Part shown: positions 38,502-50,858 of the stretch, piece by piece
Numbering within the stretch: the first letter of the stretch is position 1
How the letters are laid out: each line of letters opens with the position of its first letter
NCBI RefSeq assembly: GCF_963675165.1
Contig: NC_087377.1
Location: 306,001 to 370,000 of the forward strand
DNA length: 64,000 nucleotides
From: Halichondria panicea
Taxonomy: Eukaryota; Porifera; Demospongiae; Suberitida; Halichondriidae
Direction: 5' to 3'
Made by a program: the position numbers and the translations under genes
Notes under the pieces: generated by a model
Seen by the model: only the letters and a program-made list of their open reading frames with translations
Database searches by the model: none
What the model was told of the DNA's origin: nothing

Positions 38502-38945
38502 AAGTAAGTATGTATCTGTGCAAATTTTGACTAGCCAATCAGCATTTTATATTTGCATTTTACATAATTAAACAATAAAGGAAGTAGAAGACTGGAAGTC
38601 TGTGTATGGAACTCCATCTGGATTTGGGAATCGTTCACGCACCTCCTGGAAAAGGTATATAGCAATTGATCGTACTTGCACTGTAAAGTGGGCATCATTT
38701 ATAACTTACTCAATTATTGCAGCACAAGTTGAAATAAAAATGTTTAAGATAATAATTGTTATGGTGGAATTATCTACTAGTGAGTGAGTGGTCTGATTGT
38801 TCTCTCGCTTGTTAGATTCGTGAGGGTCAGTTGTTCCCTCTGTTGGATGCTAATGATGATCGACCCATTGGACGTCAGATAAAAATACAATCGACCTAAG
38901 GAACAGTGAGTACTGCCACGTGCAGAGTGTGACTCTTTCCCTAAC
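38502..38945. other. Sequence before array 2, copy of the array 1 flank
   Basis: 38700-38944 repeats 19630-19902 with few differences, including the plus frame IREGQLFPLLDANDDRPIGR ending at a stop, and the phrase GTGCAGAGTGTGACTCTTTC before the array. Another exon-like frame (SVYGTPSGFGNRSRTSWK) lies at 38600-38655. The protein is not recognised. Confidence 0.35.
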
Positions 38946-39322
38946 CAAAGTAGTTTGTGCTTTTTGCGCTGTACTCCCCCCTTGGATGTGTGACTGTGTT
39001 TTGTAGGTTTGTGCTTTTTGCGCTGTACTCCCCCCTTGGATGTGTGACTGTGTTTTGTAGTTTGTGCTTTTTGCGCTGTACTCCCCCCTTGCATGTGTGA
39101 CTGTGTTTTGTAGTTTGTGCTTTTTGCGCTGTACTCCCCCCTTGCATTTGTGACTGTGTTTTGTAGTTTGTGCTTTTTGCGCTGTACTCACCCCTTGCAT
39201 GTGTGACTGTGTTTTGTAGTTTGTGCTTTTTGCGCTGTACTCCCCCCTTGCATGTGTGACTGTGTTTTGTAGTTTGTGTGGTTTTTGCGCTGTACTCCCC
39301 TCTTGCATGTGTGACGGTGTTT
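38946..39322. repeat. 53-bp repeat, block 2 (seven units)
   Basis: Same unit as block 1, here directly before array 2. It keeps the minus strand open as STAQKAQTTKHSHT repeats; this is not a gene. Confidence 0.95.
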
Positions 39323-42300
39323 AGTCACTAGCAATAGTTTTACGTTCCCGTGAGTGGGTTCAATTCACTAGCAATAGTTTTGCGTTCCCGTGAGTGGGTT
39401 CAATTCACTAGCAATAGTTTTGCGTTCCCGTGAGTGGGTTCAATTCACTAGCAATAGTTTTGCCGTGAGTGCATGGGTTCAATTCACTAGCAATAGTTTT
39501 ACTTTCCCGTGAGTGGGTTCAATTCACTAGCAATAGTTTTACGTTCCCGTGAGTGGGTTCAATTCACTAGCAATAGTTTTACTTTCCTGTGAGTGGGTTC
39601 AATTCACTAGCAATAGTTTTACGTTCCCGTGAGTGGGTTCAATTCACTAGCAATAGTTTTGCGTTCTTGTGAGTGGGTTCAATTCACTAGCAATAGTTTT
39701 GCGTTTTCGTGGGTGGGTTCAATTCACTAGCAATAGTTTTACGTTCCCGTGAGTGGGTTCAATTGACTAGCAATAGTTTTGCGTTCCCGTGAGTGGGTTC
39801 AATTCACTAGCAATAGTTTTGCGTTCCCGTGGGTGGGTTCAATTCACTAGCAATAGTTTTACGTTCCCGTGAGTGGGTTCAATTCACTAGCAATTGTTTT
39901 ACGTTCCCGTGAGTGGGTTCAATTCACTAGCAATAGTTTTAAGTTCCCGTGAGTGGTCACTAGCAATAGTTTTGCGTTCCCGTGGGTGGGTTCAATTCAC
40001 TAGCAATAGTTTTAAGTTCTTGTGAGTGGTCATTAGCAATAGTTTTGCGTTCCCGTGAGTGGGTTCAATTCACTAGCAATAGTTTTGCGTTCCCGTGGGT
40101 GGGTTCAATTCACTAGCAATAGTTTTGCGTTCTCGTGAGTGGGTTCAATTCACTAGCAATAGTTTTGCATTCCCTTGAGTGGGTTTAATTCACTAGCAAT
40201 AGTTTTACGTTCCCGTGAGTGGGTTCAATTCACTAGCAATAGTTTTAAGTTCCCGTGAGTGGGTTCAATTCACTAGCAATAGTTTTGCGTTCCCGTGGGT
40301 GGGTTCAATTCACTAGCAATAGTTTTTCGTTCCCGTGAGTGGGTTCAATTCACTAGCAATAGTTTTGCGTTCCCGTGGGTGGGTTCAATTCACTAGCAAT
40401 AGTTTTGTGTTCCCGTGGGTGGGTTCAATTCACCAGCAATAGTTTTACGTTCCCGTGAGTGGGTTCAATTCACTAGCAATAGTTTTAAGTTCTCGTGAGT
40501 GGTCACTAGCAACAGTTTTGCGTTCCCGTGGGTGGGTTCAATTCACTAGCAATAGTTTTGCGTTCCCGTGGGTGGGTTCAATTCACTAGCAATAGTTTTG
40601 CGTTTCCGTGGGTGGGTTCAATTCACTAGCAATAGTTTTAAGTTCCCGTGAGTGGTCACTAGCAATAGTTTTGCGTTCCCGTGGATGGGTTCAATTCACT
40701 AGCAATAGTTTTGCGTTCTTGTGAGTGGGTTCAATTCACTAGCAATAGTTTTGGTTCAATTCACTAGCAATAGTTTTACGTTCCCGTGAGTGGGTTCAAT
40801 TCACTAGCAATAGTTTTGCGTTCCCGTGGGTGGGTTCAATTCACTAGCAATAGTTTTGCGTTCCCGTGGGTGGGTTCAATTCACTAGCAATAGTTTTACG
40901 TTCCCGTGAGTGGGTTCAATTCACTAGCAATAGTTTTAAGTTCCCGTGAGTGGTCACTAGCAATAGTTTTGCGTTCCCATGAGTGGGTTCAATTCACTAG
41001 CAATAGTTTTGCGTTCCCGTGGGTGGGTTCAATTCACTAGCAATAGTTTTAAGTTCTTGTGAGTGGTCATTAGCAATAGTTTTGCGTTCCCATGAGTGGG
41101 TTCAATTCACTAGCAATAGTTTTGCATTCCCGTGGGTGGGTTCAATTCACTAGCAATAGTTTTAAGTTCTCGTGAGTGGTCACTAGCAATAGTTTTGCGT
41201 TCCCGTGGGTGGGTTCAATTCACTAGCAATAGTTTTGCGTTCCCGTGGGTGGGTTCAATTCACTAGCAATAGTTTTGCGTTCCCGTGAGTGGGTTCAATT
41301 CACTAGCAATAGTTTTGCGTTCCCGTGGGTGAGTTCAATTCACTAGCAATAGTTTTACGTTCCCGTGAGTGGGTTCAATTCACTAGCAATAGTTTTGCGT
41401 TCTTGTGAGTGGGTTCAATTCACTAGCAATAGTTTTGCGTTCCCGTGAGTGGGTTCAATTCACTAGCAATAGTTTTACGTTCCCGTGAGTAGGTTCAATT
41501 CACTAGCAATAGTTTTAAGTTGCCGTGAGTGGGTTCAATTCACTAGCAATAGTTTTAAGTTGCCGTGAGTGCATGGGTTCACTTCACTAGCAATAGTTTT
41601 ACGTTCCCGTGAGTGGGTTCAATTCACTAGCAATAGTTTTACGTTCCCTATGAGTGGGTTCAATTCACTAGCAATAGTTTTGCGTTCCCGTGAGTGGGTT
41701 CAATTCACTAGCAATAGTTTTGGTTCAATTCACTAGCAATAGTTTTACGTTCCCGTGAGTGGGTTCAATTCACTAGCAATAGTTTTGCGTTCCCGTGGGT
41801 GGGTTCAATTCACTAGCAATAGTTTTGCGTTCCCGTGGGTGGGTTCAATTCACTAGCAATAGTTTTACGTTCCCGTGAGTGGGTTCAATTCACTAGCAAT
41901 AGTTTTACGTTCCCGTGAGTGGGTTCAATTCACTAGCAATAGTTTTAAGTTCCCGTGAGTGGTCACTAGCAATAGTTTTGCGTTCCCATGAGTGGGTTCA
42001 ATTCACTAGCAATAGTTTTGCGTTCCCGTGGGTGGGTTCAATTCACTAGCAATAGTTTTAAGTTCTTGTGAGTGGTCATTAGCAATAGTTTTGCGTTCCC
42101 ATGAGTGGGTTCAATTCACTAGCAATAGTTTTGCATTCCCGTGGGTGGGTTCAATTCACTAGCAATAGTTTTAAGTTCTCGTGAGTGGTCACTAGCAATA
42201 GTTTTGCGTTCCCGTGGGTGGGTTCAATTCACTAGCAATAGTTTTGCGTTCCCGTGGGTGGGTTCAATTCACTAGCAATAGTTTTGCGTTCCCGTGAGTG

Positions 42301-42853
42301 GGTTCAATTCACTAGCAATAGTTTTGCGTTCCCGTGGGTGAGTTCAATTCACTAGCAATAGTTTTACGTTCCCGTGAGTGGGTTCAATTCACTAGCAATA
42401 GTTTTGCGTTCTTGTGAGTGGGTTCAATTCACTAGCAATAGTTTTGCGTACCCGTGAGTGGGTTCAATTCACTAGCAATAGTTTTACGTTCCCGTGAGTG
42501 GGTTCAATTCACTAGCAATAGTTTTAAGTTGCCGTGAGTGGGTTCAATTCACTAGCAATAGTTTTAAGTTGCCGTGAGTGCATGGGTTCACTTCACTAGC
42601 AATAGTTTTACGTTCCCGTGAGTGGGTTCAATTCACTAGCAATAGTTTTACGTTCCCTTGAGTGGGTTCAATTCACTAGCAATAGTTTTGCGTTCCCGTG
42701 AGTGGGTTCAATTCACTAGCAATAGTTTTGCGTTCCCGTGAGTGGGTTCAATTCACTAGCAATAATTTTACGTTCCCGTGAGTGCATGGGTTCAATTCAC
42801 TAGCAATAGTTTTACGTTCCCGTGAGTGGGTTCAATTCACTGACAATAGTTTT
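39323..42853. repeat. 40-bp satellite array 2
   Basis: About 89 units of the same 40-bp sequence as array 1, including the 33-bp form. Two long higher-order copies are visible: 40751-41719 and 41720 to about 42730, each beginning with the truncated unit TTGGTTCAATTCACTAGC and sharing GCCGTGAGTGCATGGGTTC variants. The period of 969-1010 bp differs from the 462 bp of array 1. Confidence 0.95.
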
Positions 42854-42980
42854 GGTTTTTGCGCTGTACTCCTCCCTTGCATGTGTGACTGTTTTTTGTA
42901 GTTTGTGCTTTTTGCGCTGTGCTCCTCCCTTGCAGGTGTGACTGTGTTTTGTAGTTTGTGCTTTTTGCGCTGTACTCCCC
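42854..42980. repeat. 53-bp repeat, block 3 (about three units)
   Basis: Same unit as blocks 1 and 2, after array 2, ending in a short CA run at 42983-43003. Confidence 0.9.
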
Positions 42981-43849
42981 ACACTCACACACACACACAC
43001 ACAGTGAAGGAGCCTCCATCACAACGCCAGCGATATTTCCATAGTCATGATGAGGTACGCTAGGGGGTGTGGTCTCAGCTTGTGTGTGGGTGTGTGTGTA
43101 ACTGTACATTATGCTGCATGTGAAATTGTCGTGTACTATAATTATATAAATACGACCACTTTCCCTCATCCCCCATTTCTCTGTAGGCACGCTGTTTCTT
43201 ATAATCATGGACACTGATGGGACAAGTTGAAGATAATTATTGTCAAGAAAGTAAACACAAGCCCGGCCCGTTACCAAGGAAACATGACAACATTGATCAT
43301 CATTGAAAATTTTTAGCCTATGCAGTCATAAAAATTAATATTGTTGTATTTTTTAATCTCTACTGCTAAAAATTAATTATGACCAAGAGTGCATGCGCTC
43401 TTGTTATGACATAATAATAATTATTACAATAAAAGTGGTAAAGATCATTAACTATATAAGTAATTAAGAATTATGTGTATTTTATAAACCTTACAGTCTC
43501 CATGAGAACCCGTGTCCTCTCACGAGATCTGATCTACTAGCCACACCCTTAACCACTAGGCCACACCCATTCTTCACCAATCTGTGTATTATCAGGAGCT
43601 CATAAATAAGTTTAATTTTGATGACGGCTCTCTTCTGATGCTACACAGTTACAATACATTTATCATTGATAACATAGCTGGCATGTGCAATTGTGTGGAC
43701 AGACATTGACTCAACAAAGCATTCCCATCAGGTATAATTATGGTGGATAGAGTGCTAGTAGTCACCACACAAACACTAATATAATTGATAAAGAACAAAT
43801 TAAAAAATAAATGCCATCAGTCACAGTTTATAATGGCTAGAGGATATTG
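42981..43849. other. Sequence after array 2
   Basis: A possible plus exon VKEPPSQRQRYFHSHDE sits at about 43004-43053 between an acceptor-like CACACAG and a GTACGC donor. The rest is AT-rich without recognisable features. Confidence 0.3.
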
Positions 43850-44035
43850 TCAGGCTAGAGTCACTTGCAATCTTCCCTTGAGGTCCTCAGCAATGTCAGC
43901 TCTACTGATAACGGGAGACTCTAGAGCTGTCAACAAGTCCTCCAGTTGTGGACCACCTTGCAACCACTCTACGAGCATGTGTGTGAAACACTTGGTGACA
44001 CTGTTGGGTCTTCTGGCATTCTCCTCAGCTATCAC
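43850..44035 (-). CDS. Orphan death-domain terminal exon
   Basis: Between a CACTGCAG acceptor and a stop at 43850 the exon encodes VIAEENARRPNSVTK, CFTHMLVEWLQGGPQLEDLL, TALESPVISRADIAEDLKGR. This is the second half of a death domain, like gene A exon 12 (CFTKLLEQWL...SPVISRGDIA). No partner exon with the first half was recognised upstream (44.04-47.5 kb), where a 2.16-kb TIR element sits. It could belong to a gene starting beyond that element or be a relic. Confidence 0.6.
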   Translation of the reverse strand: MIAEENARRPNSVTKCFTHMLVEWLQGGPQLEDLLTALESPVISRADIAEDLKGRLQVTLA

Positions 44036-44481
44036 CTGCAGTGTACATTGTTATTATAATGACATCATTCTGCACTATCCAAGTTCTACGGTATATCGGC
44101 TGAAATTATGAATCATGTCAAGTTAATGAATTCAGTGGCCAACCAATTGCTACTAACATGCAACACAGCCACCCACACAACTAAAGAAACAAAACTACTA
44201 ACAGGGTTTCATACAGAGGGGGGGGCCTGGGATATCCCCCCCCCCTAGAAATCTGAATATTAAAGATGTCATAATAAAAATGTATGACTTTTCTCCAAAT
44301 GTCTACAATATCTCATTAGACTAGTGAAATTAATTTTATGCACACAAAAAACCATGCACCTCAGATATAACCATTCCTCAACAATTGTTCCGGGGAAGGA
44401 CCCCAGACCCCCCTCTAGACCAAGGAACAAGTACAGCAGCCATTCAGTGTTAGGTATAGTGCCAGACCATCAAACCAAAGA

Positions 44482-46641
44482 TATAGAGCGGTTGCATCGA
44501 CGTCATCGCATTACGTCATAAAAAGTTTTTGGAGGACAACCTCCCGAAAATTTACATGGCGGCTGCACAGATCTCTCAGTTTAGCTTTACTCTCTTAGCA
44601 GAGAAAGCGAATTAAGCAACGTTAATAGCTATAGACGATCAAAGGACCCCTACCTGAACTGCTGCAGAGGAAATGAGTTTGATGTAAGCTCTCATGCTTA
44701 TAAATTATCATATGAATCAGGAGTGCATCATATCATAATTATGGATAGATCTATGTCAATATCTGCTGGCTGCCTTTTAGATCTAGTCAGCAGCAGCTTT
44801 ATATGAAGTACATACACAGTACATCTAAATGATCATAATGGCAGGGGAGCATATAGCATACTTTTGTTCGGATTACCTTCTGATGTATGCACACAACACA
44901 TACAGGGTGTGCTCCTCCTCTCGATGATATGGTACAAAGATTTGGATGCTTGCTTCTGTCATCTTCTAAGCTCAATAATTAACAGTGTTGTTTTTTGTTG
45001 TCTTTTTTGTCAATCTTGAGTCAACCAACATTCATTATTGCTCGACCCATATTAAAATTACTATTAATGTTTCAGAGACGATGTCGGTAAAGGTATATAC
45101 ACTGAGCACATAATTAATACATGTACTGACACATGATAATCAATGTCAATTTTATCTTGACTTTTGTCTCCATCATTCTCTGTGTGGGAGAAATTATGTA
45201 ATTATGAGCACTCAAAGGAGGTACTGTATAATTATACGAGATGACGTGCGCCTGTGTAATTAACAAGGCAACGTAACTTAGGAAAATGATGTGCACTAGC
45301 TATAAAGTAGTAGTACAGTGGAACCTCTGTGAACAAACCACCTCTGAATAAATGCCAGTTGCTATATAACGGCCAGGCACCCAGGTCCCAAATGTGTACA
45401 AAACAACCTCTCAACAAAGGCCACCTCTGTATAAGGCCAAAACATTGTTCCCATAGGTGTCCGTTATAGAGGGGTTCCACTGTATATTACCACTCAAATA
45501 CATTTGCGATAAAATTACATTACATTGCATGCCATACGTTCAATTGACTGATGACACATGTGCATGTCCTATCTCCTCCATAGTCAGCGCCTTGCACAGC
45601 ACACATAATTTAGTTCAGACATAATAATAATCATAGCTTTAGAATTAACCACGAACGAATGATGAACAAACAAAGGTCACAGCTAGCTTGAACTCAACTG
45701 TGTTTTATACTTAAGACAAAAAAATACTTGAGATAGAAAAATACTTGAGATACGTATATATAGCTAAGTGTAGCAGGTAAATAATGGCCCCCGCACCACT
45801 CTATCAAAGGAAACTTATTTTTTCACCTCAAACTGAGTGTGCAGTGAGCTCGAGCATAGTTTTACACAAACTTCCCAAAAATATTATGGTGGCGCTTAAG
45901 TGCACAGCTATTATAGTGTTGAGTGCAATCTTTTAGTATATAGTATGCAGTGGATCTACTGTGCGGTTTGATTTTTTGTCTCTGTATTTTACAGCAGCTC
46001 TACGGTACGAATCAAATGCATGTGCATAATAAAAGAAAAGCCTACTGCCTTGCATCTTTTAATTACAGCAACCGTTGGAGGACTTAAATAATGGAATTCA
46101 GTCAGAGTTGGCGCTGTAATTACAGCATAGTAACACAAAGAGCACTTACATTAATTTAATACTGTGGTGATCGTGTCCCACACAATCCTCCCAGCCAGCA
46201 ATGATCGATCGATGCCTGACGCATGATGATCAGGGCACTCCTACCTTCACTTGAACATAATTATGGTAGCCATCTTCACACAGAGCTCAGCTTGTTCAGC
46301 TAGTACACTGTCAAGAAACAAGCAAAGGAAAACCTGAAAATTTTGTACTGAGATATAAATGTGTGAGAATAAAGTGAGAATAAAGCTAGTGAATTTCAGT
46401 GGATTTCCTTAGCTTGTACATTATGATGCATGCAAGTTTCTCACCTCAGCCTTCTCTGTAAGCTAAGGTAGACTTACAGTTACAATACTAGAGCACTCTG
46501 TATCCTGGATCATAGTTCTACTGTGCCAAATGGTGTCGAGTTCTTCGTGTACTTTTACATTGTTTACACCTGTGTTTTTGGAGGTTGTCCTCCAAAAACT
46601 TTTGTGCGTGGGTGGATGACACGCGATGCAACCGCTCTATA
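44482..46641. mobile_element. 2.16-kb TIR element, no transposase seen
   Basis: Both ends carry TATAGAGCGGTTGCATCG in inverted orientation, and the similarity continues inward with AAGTTTTTGGAGGACAACCT on each side, giving arms of about 60 bp. No long frame inside, so non-autonomous. A smaller MITE (45316-45482) is nested in it. Family not assigned. Confidence 0.8.
45316..45482. mobile_element. MITE with CAGTGGAACC ends, TA target
   Basis: Ends CAGTGGAACCTCT and AGAGGGGTTCCACTG, flanked by TA. The inside repeats CCTCT(G/C)(A/T)A(T/C)AA phrases. TA flanks suggest a Tc1/mariner-type origin. A relic end (AGAGATTCCACTGTACTG) is next to the gene D kinase exon near 52797. Confidence 0.8.
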
Positions 46642-47989
46642 GGAAGGGAAGGATTGGCAACGGTAGAAAATTTGAAGCTATCGGTGACACACTACGTCAT
46701 TGGAATGCATCACTTTGCCTCTACTTTTGTTGCCTCCAAACTATGGCAATAAAAATAACAGAGAGAACAAGTCATTATTAACTCTGAAAGAAGTCATTGA
46801 TGACAGATGCAAGTTGACATCCCAAGAATGTGCCTCAAGTTAAATACTGAGAGGGATTCTCAAAGTCAACAAGAAAGAGAGAAGCTCAGAAACAACACTT
46901 TAATACTTAGACAATACTGCTTGTGTTCATGTCCATTCTCACATTTGATACGAGCTCTGGGCTTGTATGCACAAGAACTAGATAACATAGATAGACTGAT
47001 AGTACTATAGCCATTATCAATATTCTCTGTAACATGTTCTGTACGACATAAATTTTTATTAATACCAAATTTTAATAAATAATATTATCAACATTTCACA
47101 AGTCATATAAGGTTCTACTGCTGCTACTGCATGAAGTAGAGCTGGTGCTATACAACTGTACAGGTCTTTTGCATGTAACAAAGTCTTTCATTTCGTTTTT
47201 TAATTATGTAGCCCAAAATAGTCAATCAACTCTTCCTTCTTCAGCTTCATAACTATGATTTCTTCCAGCATACTGATAGTACGATGAAGATCTAATTGTA
47301 TGACTGTGTATGTGGGGAGGGGGGGGGCATATGAATGAGTTAGTAAAACACTGTGGCACTGACCTGGAGCTTTCTATCCCAGTTCTGTTTCTTACTATTA
47401 TAAGCCGATAATCAGGCCTTACACCTCCAGTCATATTTTCTGCAACTGACAAAAATTTAAAGCACAAAACCTGTGCCAGTTGATGGACCTGACATTGATA
47501 AACACTCTCATAAAGTCAGTATAATTTTAAAAGCATGTGTGTTTCTTAAAAAGGGAGCATAAAACGTCAGATGAAATAAGCCATACGCAACACTACAACA
47601 CATTCTAAACGGTATGAATAGGCGATTTTTGCCTTTCAGTAGATCAACCTACATACATACAACCAGGAAAACTTGAAGAATAGTAATATGGATGAGTACT
47701 GTTTCTTAAAAAGGGATCAAACCTTGTAAAATTGTAGTTTTTCTGTAGTAAAAAGTCTTTGTTTCTTTAGTTTTACAAACTGGCAAGATCATCTAACTCT
47801 AAATAAAGCACAACATCAGTGTAACACCATGAGAGGTCATGAGGCACTAAAGGAAGACCACAACAGACTGTTTCTGCTTTTCGTGGGAATTCTGGCAGGA
47901 AAACAGGCGAGTCACGGATGGTTTCATTACAAAACTGCAGAAACACATGTAAAAATAATGATCACGTGAACCACTTCCATTGCCAATCC
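46642..47989. other. Mostly unassigned stretch
   Basis: Apart from the weak two-exon model at 47222-47460 I see no gene. The open plus frame at 46807-47010 has no recognisable features. Confidence 0.4.
47222..47460 (-). CDS. Possible two-exon gene end, unknown
   Basis: A possible exon ENMTGGVRPDYRLIIVRNRT (acceptor TTGCAG near 47453, donor GTCAGT near 47364) joins in phase to HTIRSSSYYQYAGRNHSYEA ... RVD-stop at 47222. No family is recognised and no start was found. Weak model based on splice signals alone. Confidence 0.2.
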
Positions 47990-49792
47990 TTCCCTCCTAT
48001 ATCTATGATCAAACCATCATCAATATATACACAACCATCAACCTACACAGAGAACATGAGAGACTTGCCACACAACATAGCTAGCTACTCATCGATCTGT
48101 GTGTATGCTGTTACAGTGGCTCCTCCACACACACAATCAACCTACACAGAGAGCATGAGAGACACTGTACACAATGGAACTACTTATCTTTTGCTGTGAA
48201 GAGACATCGACCTACACACCATAGAAGCCAGCCATACTTATCTTTGATGTCCATAGCTGCACACAAAACAATCAAGAGACACTATAAATGATAGTAGTGG
48301 GCGTTGAGATCTGAGCCCCTCCCCCACATCTCCAGTCAAGCCCCCCCCTTCAGTACCTGCAATACATTATACAGTGATGAGGTTAGTAATCCTCCCTGGG
48401 TCCCAGAGCAGCATGGCTTGTCTGTACCTGGGGGAGAGAGGAGACAAAAGCAGTGAGAGAATGGAACACTAGTACAGTAGCTAGTAGGAGGAGCTATGTG
48501 TGTGTGCATTGTGGCTGCAAGAGAACAAGCAAATGCATGGTTACATTGAGAGCAGCAGTTCAAACAAAACCATCCACTCCACACAATACAATACCAGCCA
48601 ATCACCACCACAGCTGACAACCATCAGCCTAGTATTATCAATACACACACAATACATAATTATAACACCAGACAACAAAATTACACCCATAGCTGTTTGT
48701 GCTGTGCAGAGAAGAGATGAGAAATTCCCACAACAACAAATCAATTCAACAGCGAAGACCACCAATTAATTCAGATCATTATTATCATCATAATACCAGA
48801 CCAGGAATGAATGCACTCCTGACCAGACAAATCATTATAATCAAATCACACATCATCACCAAACCAGACTGTGCAACAAAATTTCCCAACCCCACAACAA
48901 CCAATCAAATCAACCACAGGAGGACCACCACCAGTAGTCCAGTAGTTTCCTTGCCCAAGGGACTAATACAATAATGGCATAATAAACTAAAGGGACCCTG
49001 TGACTGTGAGTACCATATAACTGAGCACAGAGGTAATCAACCAGAATGGTTCAACAACAGTAGAATCACAGAGACAACACCTCCTTGCTCTTGAAGCCCT
49101 TCTCGACTCCAGTTGTAACAAGCCTGGCACGCAAGGCTTGCACAAGTGCTCAAGACTACTCTTCACTAATCCAGTCAAAGGCTACAGTTCCCTTGGCACA
49201 CCTAGGGTTTAGTTAAAGCCTGAACTTACCAATTCCATGTGCAGTAGGCACAGAGTTAAGATCCTAAAAAAGCCGTCATAACAGATTAGCATAAGCCAAG
49301 AAGCAGCAGTTGTCTAACTATATTATAGCTAGCTATTCTAATGATCCTAGCTAACTAACTATTGGAACTGATAACGAGATCTTAACACTCCCAATTATGG
49401 CATGATCATGTGCTGCTTTCCTTTTAGGCAGGTACTAACAGCAGATTGCTCCCTCAATAGCCATGAGTAATCCATCATTGCAACCCAAAGGCTGGTTCGA
49501 CAACGGTTTCAAGAACAAGAAGATGCTTTCCTGCGACCCGGCTGTTGAAGAACCTTCCACACACATTCTGATTGATTACTTGAGTGCTACAGACACCATC
49601 CCTCCCCCCCAACCACCAAAGGGTTCAAGGCCGTGCAGGTAATAGGCTCTTAGCCATGCGTAGTAAAAACAGTATACAAAAAGCGTTGTCGACACGAGTT
49701 TAGCCATGCATACATGCATTTAACGTGCGCTTTGCTGGCAAGTATGTATCTATTAAGCTGCATGACCTACACACCTCACAGTCAAGAAGGGG
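47990..49792. repeat. Dispersed repeat R, copy 5
   Basis: The most complete copy in the window, from the CAACCATCAACCTACACAGA block to the conserved frame at 49464-49640. It stops at 49792, where a foldback element begins; copy 1 continues for another 470 bp beyond this point. It belongs to the larger duplicated block 48422-52740. Confidence 0.85.
49464..49640 (+). other. Conserved exon-like frame inside repeat R
   Basis: ATG opens MSNPSLQPKGWFDNGFKNKK, then MLSCDPAVEEPSTHILIDYL and a Pro-rich end, with a GTAATA donor-like site after CCGTGCAG. The same frame is at 33967-34147 and, without its ATG, near 996-1160. The reading frame is kept up to a C run whose length differs between copies. It may be the first exon of a captured gene. 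The protein is not recognised. Confidence 0.35.
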
Positions 49793-50308
49793 CCTTTTAC
49801 TCATGATCAATCATGACAGCAATTTTAAAAGAGTTTTTTCCCATGAACTATATAATTATATATAATTATGTTAAGCTGTACAACCTTTAATTAATTTTCT
49901 GAATACTTATGTCGTATATCTTCCCACAAGAAAAGTACTGAAAATTAGTTTAAAATTTAATCAAAGCTGCGTGTTTAGTAAATTTGAAGTGTACTATACT
50001 CTGTTCAGTGCTGCTCCTGCTGCACCATATTCAGAGGATTATTAAAAGTGATGGGCAGTTTAACTTTTAACTCTTGACAGCAACTTTAAAAAAGGTCATT
50101 CCATGGTGATTCATGAGTAAAAAGGTCTAGTACATCTGTTTACTTGTACATGTATAGACTCATGAATCATCATGGGAAACTACTTTTCAGTACTTTTCTT
50201 GTGGGAAGGTATACACCATATTCATTAAAGGTTGTACAGCTCAACATACAGTTCATCAGTGGGTAAAAACTCTTTTAAAGTTGCTGTCATGATTGATGGA
50301 GTAAAAGG
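49793..50308. mobile_element. Foldback element, about 516 bp
   Basis: Ends CCTTTTACTC and its complement. Arms of about 140-155 bp share, in inverted order, AATCATGACAGCAA, TTTAAAAGAGTTTTT, AGCTGTACAACCTTTAAT and TTCCCACAAGAAAAGTACTG. It marks the point where the gene D flank stops matching R copy 1. Confidence 0.85.
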
Positions 50309-50537
50309 TCTATACTTAGACTATAGTGTGAAAAGCCCACAAAACCACAACACACTTAAGAGCCACCTCCTATACTGCCTATCTGAGTATGACAACTGTT
50401 TTGCAAACCACTGTACATTGCAAAATCTGTCCCAGTGAATACTCATACGCATGCGCAGTGTGCCCCTCCAACAGCATAGACTAGCCCCTCCCCTTTTATC
50501 CATTATCGTGCAGAAGCTTGAGGACCTTTTCAGCTAG

Positions 50538-50618
50538 CCTAGATTCCAGGCCGAGTTTTCGCTTTTATAACGGTGGCGAACAACTAACCAAAAGCAAAAA
50601 CTCGGCCTGGGATCGAGG
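50538..50618. mobile_element. 81-bp MITE with empty site in the other copy
   Basis: Ends CCTAGATTCCAGGCCGAGTT and its near-complement ending GGCCTGGGATCGAGG. Flanked by CTAG on both sides. In the duplicated block the same place (about 2209-2216) reads CAGCTAGCTATCATG with a single CTAG and no insert. Confidence 0.85.
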
Positions 50619-50858
50619 CTAGCTATCATGCATGCTGCCATTAATGTACAAAATCAACCTGAATAACTACTTAGAAACTGCCATGACAATTGTATATGCT
50701 TTTATATAATTATAACGCTGATGGACTGCATTATTATTATTATGCACAAATCTTAGCAAGAGTGGGAACCAGCAAAACAAAGCATAAAAATTAATTAGCT
50801 GTTTCTGATCAATAAAAGATGTACGAGTCACTATCATGATATGGAGTCAGTGGAGCTG

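Noticed and set aside
38850-39308. 152-codon open frame, minus strand (STAQKAQTTKHSHT repeats)
   Set aside because: Translation of the 53-bp border repeat; three frames are open at once.
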